Of a DNA stretch of 64,000 bases, positions 10,583-21,199 are shown piece after piece. Made by a program: the position numbers and the translations under genes. The notes under the pieces were generated by a model. That model made no database searches. It worked only from the letters and a program-made list of their open reading frames with translations, and had not been told where the DNA came from. This stretch comes from Hermatobates lingyangjiaoensis (lineage: Eukaryota; Arthropoda; Insecta; Hemiptera; Hermatobatidae). Location: positions 62,001 to 126,000 of the forward strand of contig JAPFBL010000316.1 of assembly GCA_026182355.1 (NCBI GenBank), written 5' to 3'. Within the stretch, counting starts at the first letter, position 1, and every line of letters starts with the position of its first letter.

Positions 10583-10923
10583 TATAAACTTACAAAAAAC
10601 AATAAACAATGGACATTTTTTCATTTCTACTTTAAAAACATCATAAACAAATTGTACTTACAAAAAAGTACTTACTGAAGGCTTGGTTCTGTTACATTTA
10701 CAAACAACCGTTAACTGTCATTACATGTGCTGTTCCAAGCGACAAATTATTGAACCACTGTTTTTTTAGTATAATCCATTATATATAAACATATATACTT
10801 ATACACATATTATAATATATATCTATTATAATATGTATCACCATAATATATATCTATAATACATTTATAATAAATTATTATTTTAACAATCCTTAAAAAT
10901 ATAAACTAGATAACATTGCATCT

Positions 10924-12121
10924 TTAACTATTTATGATGGAACTATAAATCCTACTTAAATTGTCTGTATCTGTTTTTCTATTGCAAGTATTATTAGTAT
11001 TTTTGATATGTATCATTTCTTTTATCAATCTTTTATTGTATGAAGTTTCATAATCTAAAATTGATGCATTCTCAAATTGAAATGTGTGTTGATTTTTAAT
11101 TGCATGCGAGGCTAGGGCACAAAACATTTTTTTATTTTTAAAATTCGATTTGTGTAAAGCTAATCTATCTTTTAGATATTGTTTGGTTTGACCTATGTAT
11201 ACATTATTACAATTATTGCAAGGAATAGAATATATTATATTGCTTTTAATTAGTTTGTTGATAGGTGATTTGGTGTTCGTAAAAATGCATGTATTTAATT
11301 TTTTCTTTACTTTATATGTTATTTTAAAGTTAGCTTCCTTAAGTATTTTTCCAATCTGTTCTGTCAGTCCTTTCACATATGTCACTGATCTATACTGTGG
11401 TGAGTTGGTGAGGCCATTATTACTGGAGTGCTGATTTATTTCATTACCTTCTTCAGTGTTTAAATCCGGTGTTATATTTCTATTAGCGTCTACCTGTGGA
11501 GTTATTTCATTATGGTTACTAACTGTTGATCGCATTATTTTATTTATTAAATGGTGCGGGTAATTGTTTTGTTTCAATATATTTTTTACTATATTTAAAT
11601 TTTTCTGTATAAATTGATTATCACATAAATGTATGGCTCTATGTTTCAAAGCTAATGCAGTGTTAATTTTGTGTTTTAGAGGGTGGTGGGATAAAAAATT
11701 TAGGTATCTATCAGATTTTTGTGGTTTACGCCACCAATCGACAACTAGGCTACCCTCCGGATTTCTGTATACTATTGTATCTAGAAATGGGAGGCTACGA
11801 TCTTTTTCTAATTCTATTACAAATTTTAATTTTGAATGGAACGAATTGAAATGGTCCAGTACTGTATCAACCGACTCTTGGGGAATTGTTAAAAACAGGT
11901 CATCTACATATTTATAAATGAAAGGCATTGGAAAAGGTATTACATTAATTACTGTATCAAGAAGGTAATCCATCACTAAATCTGCCAAAATGGGGGCACA
12001 TGGACTACCCATTGCTACTCCATCTATAATTCTGTAATGTTCATTTTCATATAGGAAATAACCCTCTGATGTGCATAACCTAATAATGTTCATAAAGTCT
12101 ATTATAGTTAATTTGGTGCGT
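10924..12121 (-). CDS. Penelope-like reverse transcriptase + GIY-YIG endonuclease, 5'-truncated
   Basis: The frame is open from about 12121 (first Met at 12093) to the stop at 10924 and gives about 399 residues. It copies RNA into DNA at a nick made by its endonuclease. From the first Met: RT motif GVAMGSPCAPILADLVM at residues 25-41, catalytic YVDD at about 62-65, and thumb-like text ending LALKHRAIHL near 156. After a linker comes the endonuclease with IPCNNCNNVYIGQT (Cys pair plus the YIG of GIY-YIG), the arginine in LKDRLALH, and a downstream RLIKEMIHIK with a glutamate in the expected place. The N-terminal RT fingers are missing, lost at the junction with the inverted arm. The C-terminal frame is intact, with no stops, so the copy is young. 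It could not act alone. Expression is not shown. Confidence 0.9.
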
Positions 12122-12125
12122 TAAC

Positions 12126-12382
12126 AATATCTAAAAGATAGATTAGCTTTACACAAATCGAATTTTAAAAATAAAAAAATGTTTTGTGCCCTAGCCTCGC
12201 ATGCAATTAAAAATCAACACACATTTCAATTTGAGAATGCATCAATTTTAGATTATGAAACTTCATACAATAAAAGATTGATAAAAGAAATGATACATAT
12301 CAAAAATACTAATAATACTTGCAATAGAAAAACAGATACAGACAATTTAAGTAGGATTTATAGTTCCATCATAAATAGTTAA
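12126..12382 (+). pseudogene. Inverted duplicate of the PLE E endonuclease C-terminus
   Basis: The plus strand repeats the last ~85 codons of the 10924-12121 frame, from KDRLALHKSNF through the identical C-terminus ending YSSIINS. It is part of the inverted arm and not an independent gene. Near-identity of the two arms implies that they arose in one insertion or by recent conversion. Confidence 0.85.
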
Positions 12383-12722
12383 AGATGCAATGTTATCTAG
12401 TTTATATTTTTAAGGATTGTTAAAATAATAATTTATTATAAATGTATTATAGATATATATTATGGTGATACATATTATAATAGATATATATTATAATATG
12501 TGTATAAGTATATATGTTTATATATAATGGATTATACTAAAAAAACAGTGGTTCAATAATTTGTCGCTTGGAACAGCACATGTAATGACAGTTAACGGTT
12601 GTTTGTAAATGTAACAGAACCAAGCCTTCAGTAAGTACTTTTTTCAATTTGTTTATGATGTTTTTAAAGTACGAGTAGAAATGAAAAAATGTCCATTGTT
12701 TATTGTTTTTTGTTAGTTTATA

Positions 12723-12760
12723 GCCCTGAGGATGTCTTGAAATAAAGACGAAACGTTGGC
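12723..12760 (+). ncRNA. Hammerhead-like ribozyme, family E, inverted arm
   Basis: Exact mirror of 10545-10582: GCC/GGC stem I, CTGAGGA, extra T, GTCTT/AAGAC, GAA, ACGT, T. Confidence 0.7.
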
Positions 12761-12818
12761 AAAAAGGTGATTCCATATATTTACCCTGACCAAACTCCGA
12801 GAAAAAGAAAAAGTGTTT

Positions 12819-12820
<2 letters not shown>

Positions 12821-12861
<41 letters not shown>
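12821..12861. repeat. (TA)n microsatellite
   Basis: Pure TA run directly abutting the right end of PLE E. Similar tracts border most PLE inserts in this window, for example 9059-9088, 14341-14367, 29399-29444, 39248-39288, 43081-43121 and 59600-59641. Confidence 0.9.
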
Positions 12862-12867
<6 letters not shown>

Positions 12868-13131
12868 CATGCAGGATTACTGTTATATCATTATGTTACC
12901 ACTTACTCTTCTGAAGTTGGTTAGTTATATCATCAAACTATTCAATCAAAAAAGTCTCCAAGTATTGTTTTTTCATATCTTTCATCCTATTATTAAATTA
13001 TATTTACATATATAAATGTATATTAGCAGCCTTTTATCATTCATTACATATTTTATCTCTCTCATACTCTAAGTTATTACAAAAAAACTTAAACTTGAAG
13101 GCAGTTTTAATTGTTGTTGAAATTTGTTGAA

Positions 13132-13389
13132 TCAATTGGATGTGTAAGACAGATTTGAAAAAGGCTGAAAGAGGGTGGGATAGGCTGGAGTGGTGTTGTG
13201 TGGTGACCCTGATAAATCCAGAGGCCTAGGAGTAGATTGCATCAAGCATTGAGAAGGCAAGGCAGAGAGTTGTGAGATATCTCTGTCTCGCTCTCTGTCC
13301 AGCAGGACCAAAGTGTCTTTTTCACCGGCTTGACTGAAATATGGTCTCCATGGGATCATCCTACCCATGGGTCTATCTCCCCATTCCAT
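13132..13389 (-). other. Open frame of unknown nature, possible exon
   Basis: An 85-codon minus-strand frame in a locally GC-richer stretch, rich in Pro, Ser and Leu near its end. It has a polar N-terminal half with RERDRD. I see no domain, and no convincing splice sites; the upstream CTGTAG could be an acceptor. It may be a chance frame or part of an unrecognised repeat. Confidence 0.2.
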
Positions 13390-13912
13390 TCTCTACAGTG
13401 CTTTCAATAATACTCCTTCAATGAAATGAATTCAGTCTTTGTTTGCTAAATGCTTCTTTTTTTTTTAACCTAGTTCGAAGGATTTTAGAAAACGTATTTA
13501 TATACCGTCGATGTTCCATTTATAGCAAACATTGCGTTAACAGCTATCCCTAGGCATGAATAAGAAGATTTATTCTAAAAAAAAAAGAAACTCTTATCCA
13601 CTAAAATTAATTCTTTTTTTTTCCAGTAACGAGAAAATAGTGTTATACAATGATTTTCATAACGATTAAAGTAGTGACTATCGGATTTATCAGTGACCAA
13701 GAAAACCTGTTAGTAAAGTTATAAATAAAATGGATATGTTATCTCGTGACAAAAAAAATTAACTCAACATAAAAATAGAAAATTATTGCAATTGGCATAA
13801 ATACATAACACAGGACATTTAATATATATTAATTTCATATATTCGAATGTTTTTCTTACCTCGACCACATATATTTAACACTATTTTTCGTTCAATAATA
13901 CAACACCTTTAA

Positions 13913-13950
13913 GCCGACGTTTCGTCTATACTTGTAGATATCTTCAGGGC
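13913..13950 (-). ncRNA. Hammerhead-like ribozyme, family U
   Basis: Stem I GCC/GGC, core CTGAAGA, weak stem II (TCTA/TAGA with flanking mispairs), GAA, stem III ACGT, C. Confidence 0.55.
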
Positions 13951-13995
13951 TACATCAAGACAGAATTTTGTATTCTGTAATTCTGTATTGATGTA

Positions 13996-14033
13996 GCCCT
14001 GAAGATATCTATAAATATAGACGAAATGTCGGT
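13996..14033 (+). ncRNA. Hammerhead-like ribozyme, family U
   Basis: As the minus partner, but stem III is ATGT and stem I ends GGT, so it is slightly decayed. Confidence 0.5.
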
Positions 14034-14093
14034 TTAAAGGGGTTGTATTATTGAAGCTAGACCAAACCTTGATAAAAAAGAAAAATAATGTTA

Positions 14094-14124
<31 letters not shown>

Positions 14125-14168
14125 GAACGTATAAGCCACAAGGAAAAGTAAAAAAACACAGAAAATAT

Positions 14169-14204
14169 GCTCTAAGGCCTTTCAATTATATGTCATCAGA
14201 GAGC
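14169..14204 (-). ncRNA. Hammerhead-like ribozyme, family G
   Basis: Stem I GCTCT/AGAGC (5 bp), core CTGATGA, extra C, minimal stem II, GAA, 6-bp palindromic stem III AGGCCT, T. Confidence 0.65.
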
Positions 14205-14224
14205 AAAAAGCTCTCTGATTATTT

Positions 14225-14260
14225 GCTCTCTGATGACATATAATTGAAAGGCCTTAGAGC
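14225..14260 (+). ncRNA. Hammerhead-like ribozyme, family G
   Basis: Mirror of 14169-14204; all conserved parts are intact, but stem II is only about two base pairs. Confidence 0.65.
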
Positions 14261-14339
14261 ATATTTTCTGTGTTTTTTTACTTTTCCTTGTGGCTTATAC
14301 GTTCATTAGTTTCATCACGTGTTTATTGTGATTATATAG

Positions 14340-14370
<31 letters not shown>

Positions 14371-14407
14371 GAAATTAATCATATGTATCATATATATATG
14401 ATTATAT

Positions 14408-14438
<31 letters not shown>

Positions 14439-14689
14439 CATATGGTGTTAATCAATAATTTTAATAATAATTTAACTTACATTTTAACAGCAAATTTAAG
14501 GAAATTTGAAACTTTTAAAATAAATAAAACCTTAAATTAAAATTCATCACCGTTGTTTCTCAATGAGCAAATTCTGGGCTGTCCAAATTTTTTTAAATTG
14601 TTTGTATGAGATATGATTAATCCAAAAAATAAATAAGGACTCATTCCTTTAAAATAGTATTGTATGACTTGCTTTATGACACTTGACTG

Positions 14690-14985
14690 TTTTTAGGCAT
14701 ACCAAATCCTTTGTCACCTTATCTTTTGACTACCCCTCTCACTATCTCACATGACCTAATTACATCAGTGAACGTTACACTGTTCGGTCCTTCATTCCTT
14801 CCATTACGTATGTCATTTTTTGTCTTTCATTTTAATGTATATAATTCTCTTTTATTTTTGTTACTTTTAATTTGTAATTTTTATTATAGAAGTTTACCTG
14901 ACGAAGAACATAAAGTGTTCGAGACGCTTTTTTTTGTGTGGAAACTTTCTTTTGTCTATTTACCCCACTATAATCAATAATACTT
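14690..14985 (+). mobile_element. Family I PLE 3' region, single orientation
   Basis: Matches 34890-35240 over an untranslated stretch (ATCCTTTGTCACCTTATC) and ends in the family I ribozyme region (CTGACGA core, AGTGTTCGAGACGC) and tail TTTTTTGTGTGGAAACTT. The ribozyme's stem III is broken (ACGCTT). Confidence 0.6.
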
Positions 14986-15130
14986 TAAAACTAAGCTCTA
15001 CGGAATTACTGCTCTGATGGGATTTGTTTACAAATTTCATAGTCCATTTCTAATTCTCTCTCTTAATTACTTTTCTAGCAATCTAAGAAATATTATAATG
15101 GGTTATTTAATTATTCATTCCACAAACAAT

Positions 15131-15520
15131 AAAACAAAATCTGCAGTGGCCTACATTCAACCTTATTATAAGTAAACATAATAGCATAAAATTTGGTATA
15201 TAATATATATTGTTCCATTTACGTGTAATATAAATGTCTAAATGGGAGATGTTTATTAGTCTTTCATTCCTGGAGGTAGTACAGATAGTGATTGATCCAC
15301 TTATCAATATATACGCTTATTTCTATATATCGCTTCACTGATGTGATATATCATACATTAGTACAACTGCAGTAGTAATACAATTTTTGAAAAGGGAAAG
15401 TGTAGATTTCGTGTTACGATATAATCTCTTACAGCAGAACATGGCTTTTGTTCCAATACCCAGTGGATTTCTTACATAGTTTACCTGACCTCCTCCTACA
15501 TTGAATCATTTAAACCATTA
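15131..15520 (-). repeat. Inverted diverged copy of repeat R2
   Basis: Reverse complement of the R2 units at 2526-4066: CTGCAGTGGCCTACATTCA at the left matches the R2 tail, and GAGGTAGTACAGATAGTGATTG lies at the matching position. Divergence is moderate. Confidence 0.7.
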
Positions 15521-15544
15521 TTATTTGTATAAATGATTATTAGA

Positions 15545-16010
15545 AGTTATATAATTTTTTACTTTACTATAAGTAAAGTATAGTGATCGTGAAAAAATTC
15601 GATCTCGAGATTTTGACGGAATTACATGTTTTGAGGTCCCAGAAGTCGTTTTATGAAGTTTATTCGATGATGTCTGTGTAAGTGTGGGTGGGTGGGTGGG
15701 TGAGTGTGTTAGCATTGCTTGTTACCACACTACGGTCCAGAATCTTTGATAGATCAAGTTGATATTTTACAAAAAAATGGACCTTATAGTGTAGATGAGC
15801 CCTATTGTTTAGGAGCAATTATTCATGAAGGGAAAGTCACTTGTTTGGCCAAAAACCTGTTTTTAGACTACATTATTTTTCTACTAAACTACTATTTCTA
15901 AAGTTTTGAAATTTTGGTATTAACTTTGTGGTTACAAATGTAATAAACAAAAAAAAATATATTCAGATTATTAAAACAACGGGAATACTTTTTTTTTTAA
16001 TAAAAAGTAA
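15545..16010 (+). repeat. Diverged single copy of repeat R1
   Basis: Begins with the TTTACTATAAGTAAAG border and continues with GTGAAAAAATTCGATCTCG. It has a much shorter GGGT tract than the copies at the window start. Together with 15131-15520 it forms an R2-inverted/R1-direct composite joined at the border palindrome. Confidence 0.75.
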
Positions 16011-16770
16011 AAATTTTGACTTATAATTCAATCTGAAAGCTTGTTTACAATGTACAGTGATATATATTTTCGCCAAGGTTCTGTCAGTATAAGTCGCAGA
16101 GGATGTTATTGAAAATAGTTGCAATACAATTCTAAAAAGCAATAACATAGAGAAGATGGCTATATTTTTCTATAAAGGAAAGGTTTTGCAATATAGGGAG
16201 TCGGGATATTATTCATTATAAAGGAAGCAATAAATAGAAATCAATACTGGTGCGTCAATATGAGTGTGACACAATGAAACGTCAGGTATTAAACTAAAGG
16301 GTGATTTAAGTTGATGGGGGAAGGTTTTAATTAAAGAGGGAAAATGATTTAGGAGCTCAAGAGAGGTCAAATCAGGTCTCTGCAATGAGATATTGGCGTT
16401 GCGACTTAATGGTGTTACCCCTGCTCTTTATAGGTGCGACAAAATTATTTATTTCCTTTCCAATAAGTTTTTGCTCACTTCACAACCCGCCCTGTTAACA
16501 AAGTTACCCGATTTATTGACTTCTTCAATTGAATCATGTTACTTGATAACTCGAGACTTTTAAAGCATAAATCATTGCTTCTAAAAACATTATTTTATTC
16601 TTTGTTTTTGTTTGGGGGATTGTTTTTTTATATTAATGTGAGCGTCATTAACGCGGTAGGGACTGACTTTTTATAGAATATTTTCGTGATTTTAGAGTCG
16701 CGATTTTCACCAAACAGCAATGAAGAAAGAACAAAATTTAAACAAGTTAGCAATTTTTTCTAAAAACTTA
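16011..16770. other. No gene seen
   Basis: AT-rich DNA without supported features. Confidence 0.55.
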
Positions 16771-16771
16771 T

Positions 16772-17440
16772 ATTGTGTTGAATAATTTATCAAACAACAT
16801 TTCTTGCAGATTAATAGTTAAATGATCAGAAAGTCAGTAAAAATTTTAAATTAAAATGATACTTTTCTAAGCGAATTCATACTGGAAACTGTTGAATAGT
16901 TTGACGGACAACATTTTAATAAAATTAATGTTAAATGATCAGGAAGTCAATAAAAAGTTTTAATTAAAATGATACTTTTCTAAGCGAATTCATACTGGAA
17001 ACTGTTGAATAGTTTGACGGACAACATTTTAATAAAATTAATGTTAAATGATCAGGAAGTCAATAAAAAGTTTTAATTAAAATGATACTTTTCTAAGCGA
17101 ATTCATACTGGAAACTGTTGAATAGTTTGACGGACAACATTTTAATAAAATTAATGTTAAATGATCAGGAAGTCAATAAAAAGTTTTAATTAAAATGATA
17201 CTTTTCTAAGCGAATTCATACTGGAAACTGTTGAATAGTTTGACGGACAACATTTTAATAAAATTAATGTTATATGATCAGGAAGTCAATAAAAAGTTTT
17301 AATTAAAATGATACTTTTCTAAGCGAATTCATACTGGAAACTGTTGAATAGTTTGACGGACAACATTTTAATAAAATTAATGTTAAATGATCAGGAAGTC
17401 AATAAAAAGTTTCATTTGAAATAATGCTTTTCTAATTTCA
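16772..17440. repeat. 113-bp tandem repeat array, ~6 copies
   Basis: The anchor ATGATCAGGAAGTCAATAA recurs at 16822, 16935, 17048, 17161, 17274 and 17387, exactly 113 bp apart. Inner copies are virtually identical, while the first and last are diverged. That pattern fits recent local amplification by unequal exchange. Non-coding. Confidence 0.92.
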
Positions 17441-18174
17441 TACTGAAAACTGTGTATATTGACGCATTCTGATAGTACCATGTAGAAGTGAATTATAGAC
17501 TCTAATCCAGAATTATTGATAATGCTAATTATCATTTTGTTGGGGTTATATAACAAGTTCCATTTTTATACGATTTTTGTTTCTTTCTGAATCAGTCCTG
17601 ATAATAATAATGTTTTAAAAATTTAAATTATTATAAACATTTTAGTAATTGTAAATTATAATGAATTACATCCTTAGAATGTTGTGACTGTATGTTGATA
17701 GAGAAAGAGATGCATACAATTATCGTCCATGCACTAAGAATGAACAGAAAACTTAATTTAATTAAGAACTTGGCACTGACTTAACACAATGTTTAGTTAA
17801 CCAACATAATAGAATTCAGTGATTCATATAATATATTCACTGATTTTCCACCAGGGTGCTCTACTTTTATTATCAGAAACATTTTTAGTAGGTTACTAAT
17901 ACTACTAATACTAGTACAGTCACTAATACTAATAATTAGTGCAAAGGAAAATAAGTTAATTATACAAATCTTTATTAAAATTCGACACTCTGTATCCACT
18001 GTTATCCATTTTGACACAAATATTTCGCTGGTTAATAAGGTGCGAGAACAAAGGAAAAGTTGATAATACAGCGCGTACTAAAACACTGGTGGATAATATA
18101 AGAACTGCAGGTTTTTAAGGGAATTAGAGTAAACTGATTTTTATTTTATTTTTTTTATAATAATGTAGATTTAT
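17441..18174. other. No gene seen
   Basis: AT-rich; only a short ACTAATACT-type local repeat at about 17897-17935. Confidence 0.5.
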
Positions 18175-18243
18175 CCCCCGGGCCGGACTGAACCCCCAGG
18201 TAGGCCGGATCCGGCCCGCGGGCCGTATGTTTGACACCTGTGA
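18175..18243 (-). mobile_element. GC-rich terminal fragment, possibly hAT-type
   Basis: A GC-rich patch in AT-rich DNA. On the minus strand it reads CACAGGTGTCAAACATACGG followed by a CCCGCGGGCC palindrome-like block. From memory this resembles ends of widespread non-autonomous hAT elements. The other end is not found. Low certainty. Confidence 0.35.
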
Positions 18244-18895
18244 CCTAAACCATTTAAAATTCAGAAATAACATAAACAACTGATCCTTATCAGTCAGAGT
18301 CTCACTCAAATGGACTCCTAGTGAAGTTAACAATTTATTGTAAAATCAAAATTAACGTCTAAACCTGAGTGAAAAAAATTGTAAAGTTACGTAGATATTT
18401 AAATATATTGACGTCATCCAGAGAGGAGACATGATCTTCTTGAGGCGGGAAACGACATTTTGTAGAGGCGAAGGAGAAACACCAACCAAACCTCATTTAA
18501 ATATAATCATCATTCATCATCATACATAATTAGGAAAATTTAACAAACTAAGAATGTAATTAAGATGATGTGTTAGGATGATATAGTGGACCACAGATTT
18601 CGAAATATTGAAACCTGACTTTGTTGATGTTTTTCATCTGTGTGTTTATGTCGTACTTCATTTAATTATACTTATTATGGACTGTTTACACGTTTTAACA
18701 AAAGAAAGTGTTTTTATACTTTTCTAAACAAAATTAGTTAAAAAATATATAACCATTTAAGAAAAATTATGGTTACTTTATTTCCATTTACTTTTTAAAT
18801 CAGGATAAATTATTAATGAAATAAATAATGCTTACATAGAATTCTGTTAATGAGAAGAACTGGATGGAATTTGAGATCAAAATATTGCAAACAAA
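18244..18895. other. No gene seen
   Basis: AT-rich DNA without supported features. Confidence 0.5.
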
Positions 18896-19246
18896 TTCTG
18901 ATGTCGTTACGTTAGGTTAGGTTGCAGTGGCAGTCCCACAAGGGAACACACGTAGTCCAAGCATTGGCCCTTTGTGATACCACACAATGAAGATTGATTC
19001 TACAATGGGAGTCCTAAATTTTGCCTAACTCAAATGTATTTTGAATAGGGATCTTTAACGAGTACCTGACATCGTACAGGCTCGGAACCAACGGTTTAAC
19101 GTCCTTCTCCGAGGGACGACGTGCTCAGATTTATTCACCTCCCGCGTGAATAAATCGAGGGCCAGGTGAGGATCGAACCCCGGTCCTATCAGTTCAGAGG
19201 TGAGCACGTAACCACTGAGCTAGCCTGGCCCCTTTCTGATGTCGTT
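18896..19246 (-). mobile_element. Complete tRNA-derived SINE with 13-bp target duplication
   Basis: The element 18909-19233 is flanked by the identical 13-mer TTCTGATGTCGTT at 18896-18908 and 19234-19246. On the minus strand the head carries box A TAGCTCAGTGG and box B GGTTCGATCC of an RNA polymerase III promoter. A body of about 200 bp follows, and the 3' end is a short CCTAACCTAACG tail. Length is about 325 bp. SINEs move with enzymes supplied by a LINE; none is visible here. The tRNA-like part lacks a proper acceptor stem, so it is not a tRNA gene. Confidence 0.9.
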
Positions 19247-19800
19247 TGTCATGTATCATTTTTAATGTTCTCATTTTATTTCTAAACACAGAAGGATGGC
19301 AGCATTTTCTACATTCTTTTTAACAAAAGCAAACAATGCAACACACTGCACTTCCCCCACGAATTAGGGCTTGCATTATTACCAAAGAACGCCTTCAGCA
19401 TAGAACGATTTGTTTATCCCGAATAAACTGACACATCCATCCCAATACTGAAATTAATTTTTTGTCTCTGCATATATTTGAATCCTCATTCGACTATTAC
19501 TATTTATTGCGTTTCAAGTTAAATCGTTAATAAATTTGATTGCAATTTAATGATAGATTCCCTCAGATATACCAACAGCTACTCAAAATTGCGAATAAAA
19601 TACGAGAATCGTTGATATAATTTTTGTATAAGAAACTGTTAGGTTTTTTTCACAATAGAGTTACAAAATTATTTTGGTAGAACGCCATCTATCAATACTG
19701 AAAGTAAGCAACTTATGACAGTTTTTTTTTGTTCATATGAAATGTTTGAAAAGATATCGCAAAATTCTTATCATTCATTCTTTTACAGTGTTGTTTTTAC
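19247..19800. other. No gene seen
   Basis: AT-rich DNA without supported features. Confidence 0.5.
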
Positions 19801-19912
19801 TCACACTAAAGTGAATTTTAAAAGTTCTGTTTCTACACAAAAAGATTTTTATGTCAAAACTGAGAACGCGTTTCGTACATTAGTGTTCTTCAGGTTTACA
19901 TCCTGAATACAT
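19801..19912 (-). mobile_element. Family I PLE terminus, decayed
   Basis: Minus-strand ribozyme remnant at about 19865-19898: AAC, core CTGAAGA, shortened stem II, GAA, stem III ACGCGT, T. The TCTACACAAAAAG end is typical of family I. Confidence 0.5.
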
Positions 19913-20284
19913 GCACTGTTGAGGTAGTTATCGCAATAGTGACCTAGGAAGGACTGGGAAAGTACAGTCAGTGGAAAAGGAATTGATCTTATGAAGCGTT
20001 CAGTCTTTAAACAGGAACATTTTTTGCAATAAAAACATTTTTGTCAAGATTCCATCCAAAAAGACTGAACGGCAGAAGGAATACTAATATACATTAATTC
20101 ATAGCAGTATATACATATATTGAAGTAAATTGATGGGGTTGGTCATAATTCTCATTCCCTACAAATATTTCTGAAGGTGATACTAATCTGTGAAAGACAC
20201 AATTAATAACCTTATATATTTTACAATATTATTTTATTTCACAATATCGTTATATCACAATATTCACAAAATATCTGTTAATTA

Positions 20285-20400
20285 TGATGAAAAATTTAAA
20301 AATGTACGTCTCCTCACAAAAAAGAGTTTAATATGAAAACTAAAAACGTGTTTCGGACACTTAATGTTCTTCTTCAAGTGTACAACTTTTTTTGAAAATT
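20285..20400 (-). mobile_element. Family I PLE terminus, decayed
   Basis: Minus-strand remnant with GAAGAAGAACATTAAGTGTCC and GAAACACG-type stem III; the core start is TTGAAGA, so it is probably dead. Confidence 0.45.
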
Positions 20401-20679
20401 TTGTAAATTTTTGAAATATTTAAAAAAATTTAAAAACTTTTTTTGAAAATTTTGAAATATCCCATCATGAGTAAATATCATACTATTACAGATTGCACAA
20501 GTAATACACCTGTTAATTGGATTTGTTTCAAGGAAGGTTTCTATTAGTAATCAACAACTTGAATTTTAATGACTTTTTTAATGTCATGTCTTTAATTTTA
20601 ATTTTTAATGTCTTTTTTAATACTATGAATGTATAGTAACTTATATCAAGTACATACACGTATATCATAATACGATTTC

Positions 20680-20885
20680 AACATAAACAAGTATCAACGT
20701 CAAACCACAGTCAGAAATTCGAAAAATGACTACGATATTTCAACCAAAACAGGTGGGCTTCGTCAAAGTCCATTGATGAACAGAATCAGTATCTGTTGGA
20801 CTCTGACGAACACAACTTGTTTGATTGAAAGATGTGACTCATTTTTCTGATTTCTAAGTGTGGTTTTAGACGTTGAGGTATTATA
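20680..20885. mobile_element. Old family A-like palindrome
   Basis: Same plan as family A but well diverged: outer arms end in an AACGTCAAACCACA-type motif with complement TGTGGTTTTAGACGTT. The plus ribozyme at 20799-20840 keeps GACT and CTGACGA but has lost stem II pairing (GAACACAACTTGTTTGATT). A sister copy is at 50450-50655. Confidence 0.6.
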
Positions 20886-20929
20886 ATATATTAGAAAAAG
20901 TAAACAAACATTAAGTTATACTAAGGGGA

Positions 20930-21130
20930 AAACGATAATTGAAAGTCTCCACACAAAAAATTTTTATGCTAGAGTAAATACCATATAATTACGGATTGCA
21001 CAACTAATGAGATTTTTTTATTTAAACGAAGCGTTTCAAACGTATGAAAACTTTCAATTATCGTTTTACCCCCAATATGAGTATATGACAAACAAATACG
21101 GACTGCAGAACCTAATGAGTTGCAATATAA
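20930..21130. mobile_element. Family I terminal fragments
   Basis: Inverted pieces of GAAAACTTTCAATTATCG, TCCACACAAAAAATTTT and ACGGATTGCACAACTAATGA, which recur at other family I loci (34764-34806, 47452-47480, 61540-61580). No ribozyme core remains. Confidence 0.45.
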
Positions 21131-21199
21131 AGTTAGTTTCTTTGATATTATTATTCATTTGTAAAATAAAAATTATGAGAATTCAACAAGAAATGTAAT

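Larger units (their letters stand above)
10460..12825 (-). mobile_element. Penelope-like element E, 5'-truncated with inverted 3' arm
   Basis: The element runs on the minus strand: a 5'-truncated RT plus GIY-YIG frame, then a 3' region with a hammerhead. Its 3' ~699 bp (10485-11183) recurs inverted at 12123-12820, almost identical apart from a few indels. The spacer 11184-12122 is single copy and holds the RT part. The right side ends in (TA)n from 12821; on the left a TA tract lies at 10440-10452. This is the clearest example of the inverted layout seen throughout the window. PLEs are known to make 5'-truncated and inverted copies; the exact mechanism here is inference. Confidence 0.88.
13885..14072. 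mobile_element. Family U ribozyme palindrome
   Basis: Two arms around a TTGTATTCTGTAATTC-like loop. The minus arm holds a ribozyme at 13913-13950 and the plus arm one at 13996-14033. The outer flank AATAATACAACACCTTTAA is mirrored as TTAAAGGGGTTGTATTATT. Confidence 0.7.
14124..14335. mobile_element. Family G ribozyme palindrome
   Basis: Long inverted repeat: GAACGTATAAGCCACAAGG at the left and its complement at 14285-14306. Ribozymes lie on both strands. The right side continues with CACGTGTTTATTGTGA. (TA)n lies on both sides. Confidence 0.75.

Noticed and set aside
11195..11917. Plus-strand open frames of 79 and 94 aa
   Set aside because: Antisense shadows of the PLE E reverse transcriptase/endonuclease.
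10485..12820. LTR retrotransposon or DNA transposon with long inverted repeats
   Set aside because: The coding content is Penelope-type RT plus GIY-YIG; no integrase, protease or DDE transposase, and the repeats are inverted 3' ends.
19160..19233. tRNA gene on the minus strand
   Set aside because: Boxes A and B are present, but there is no proper acceptor stem and it is fused to a SINE body with target duplications.
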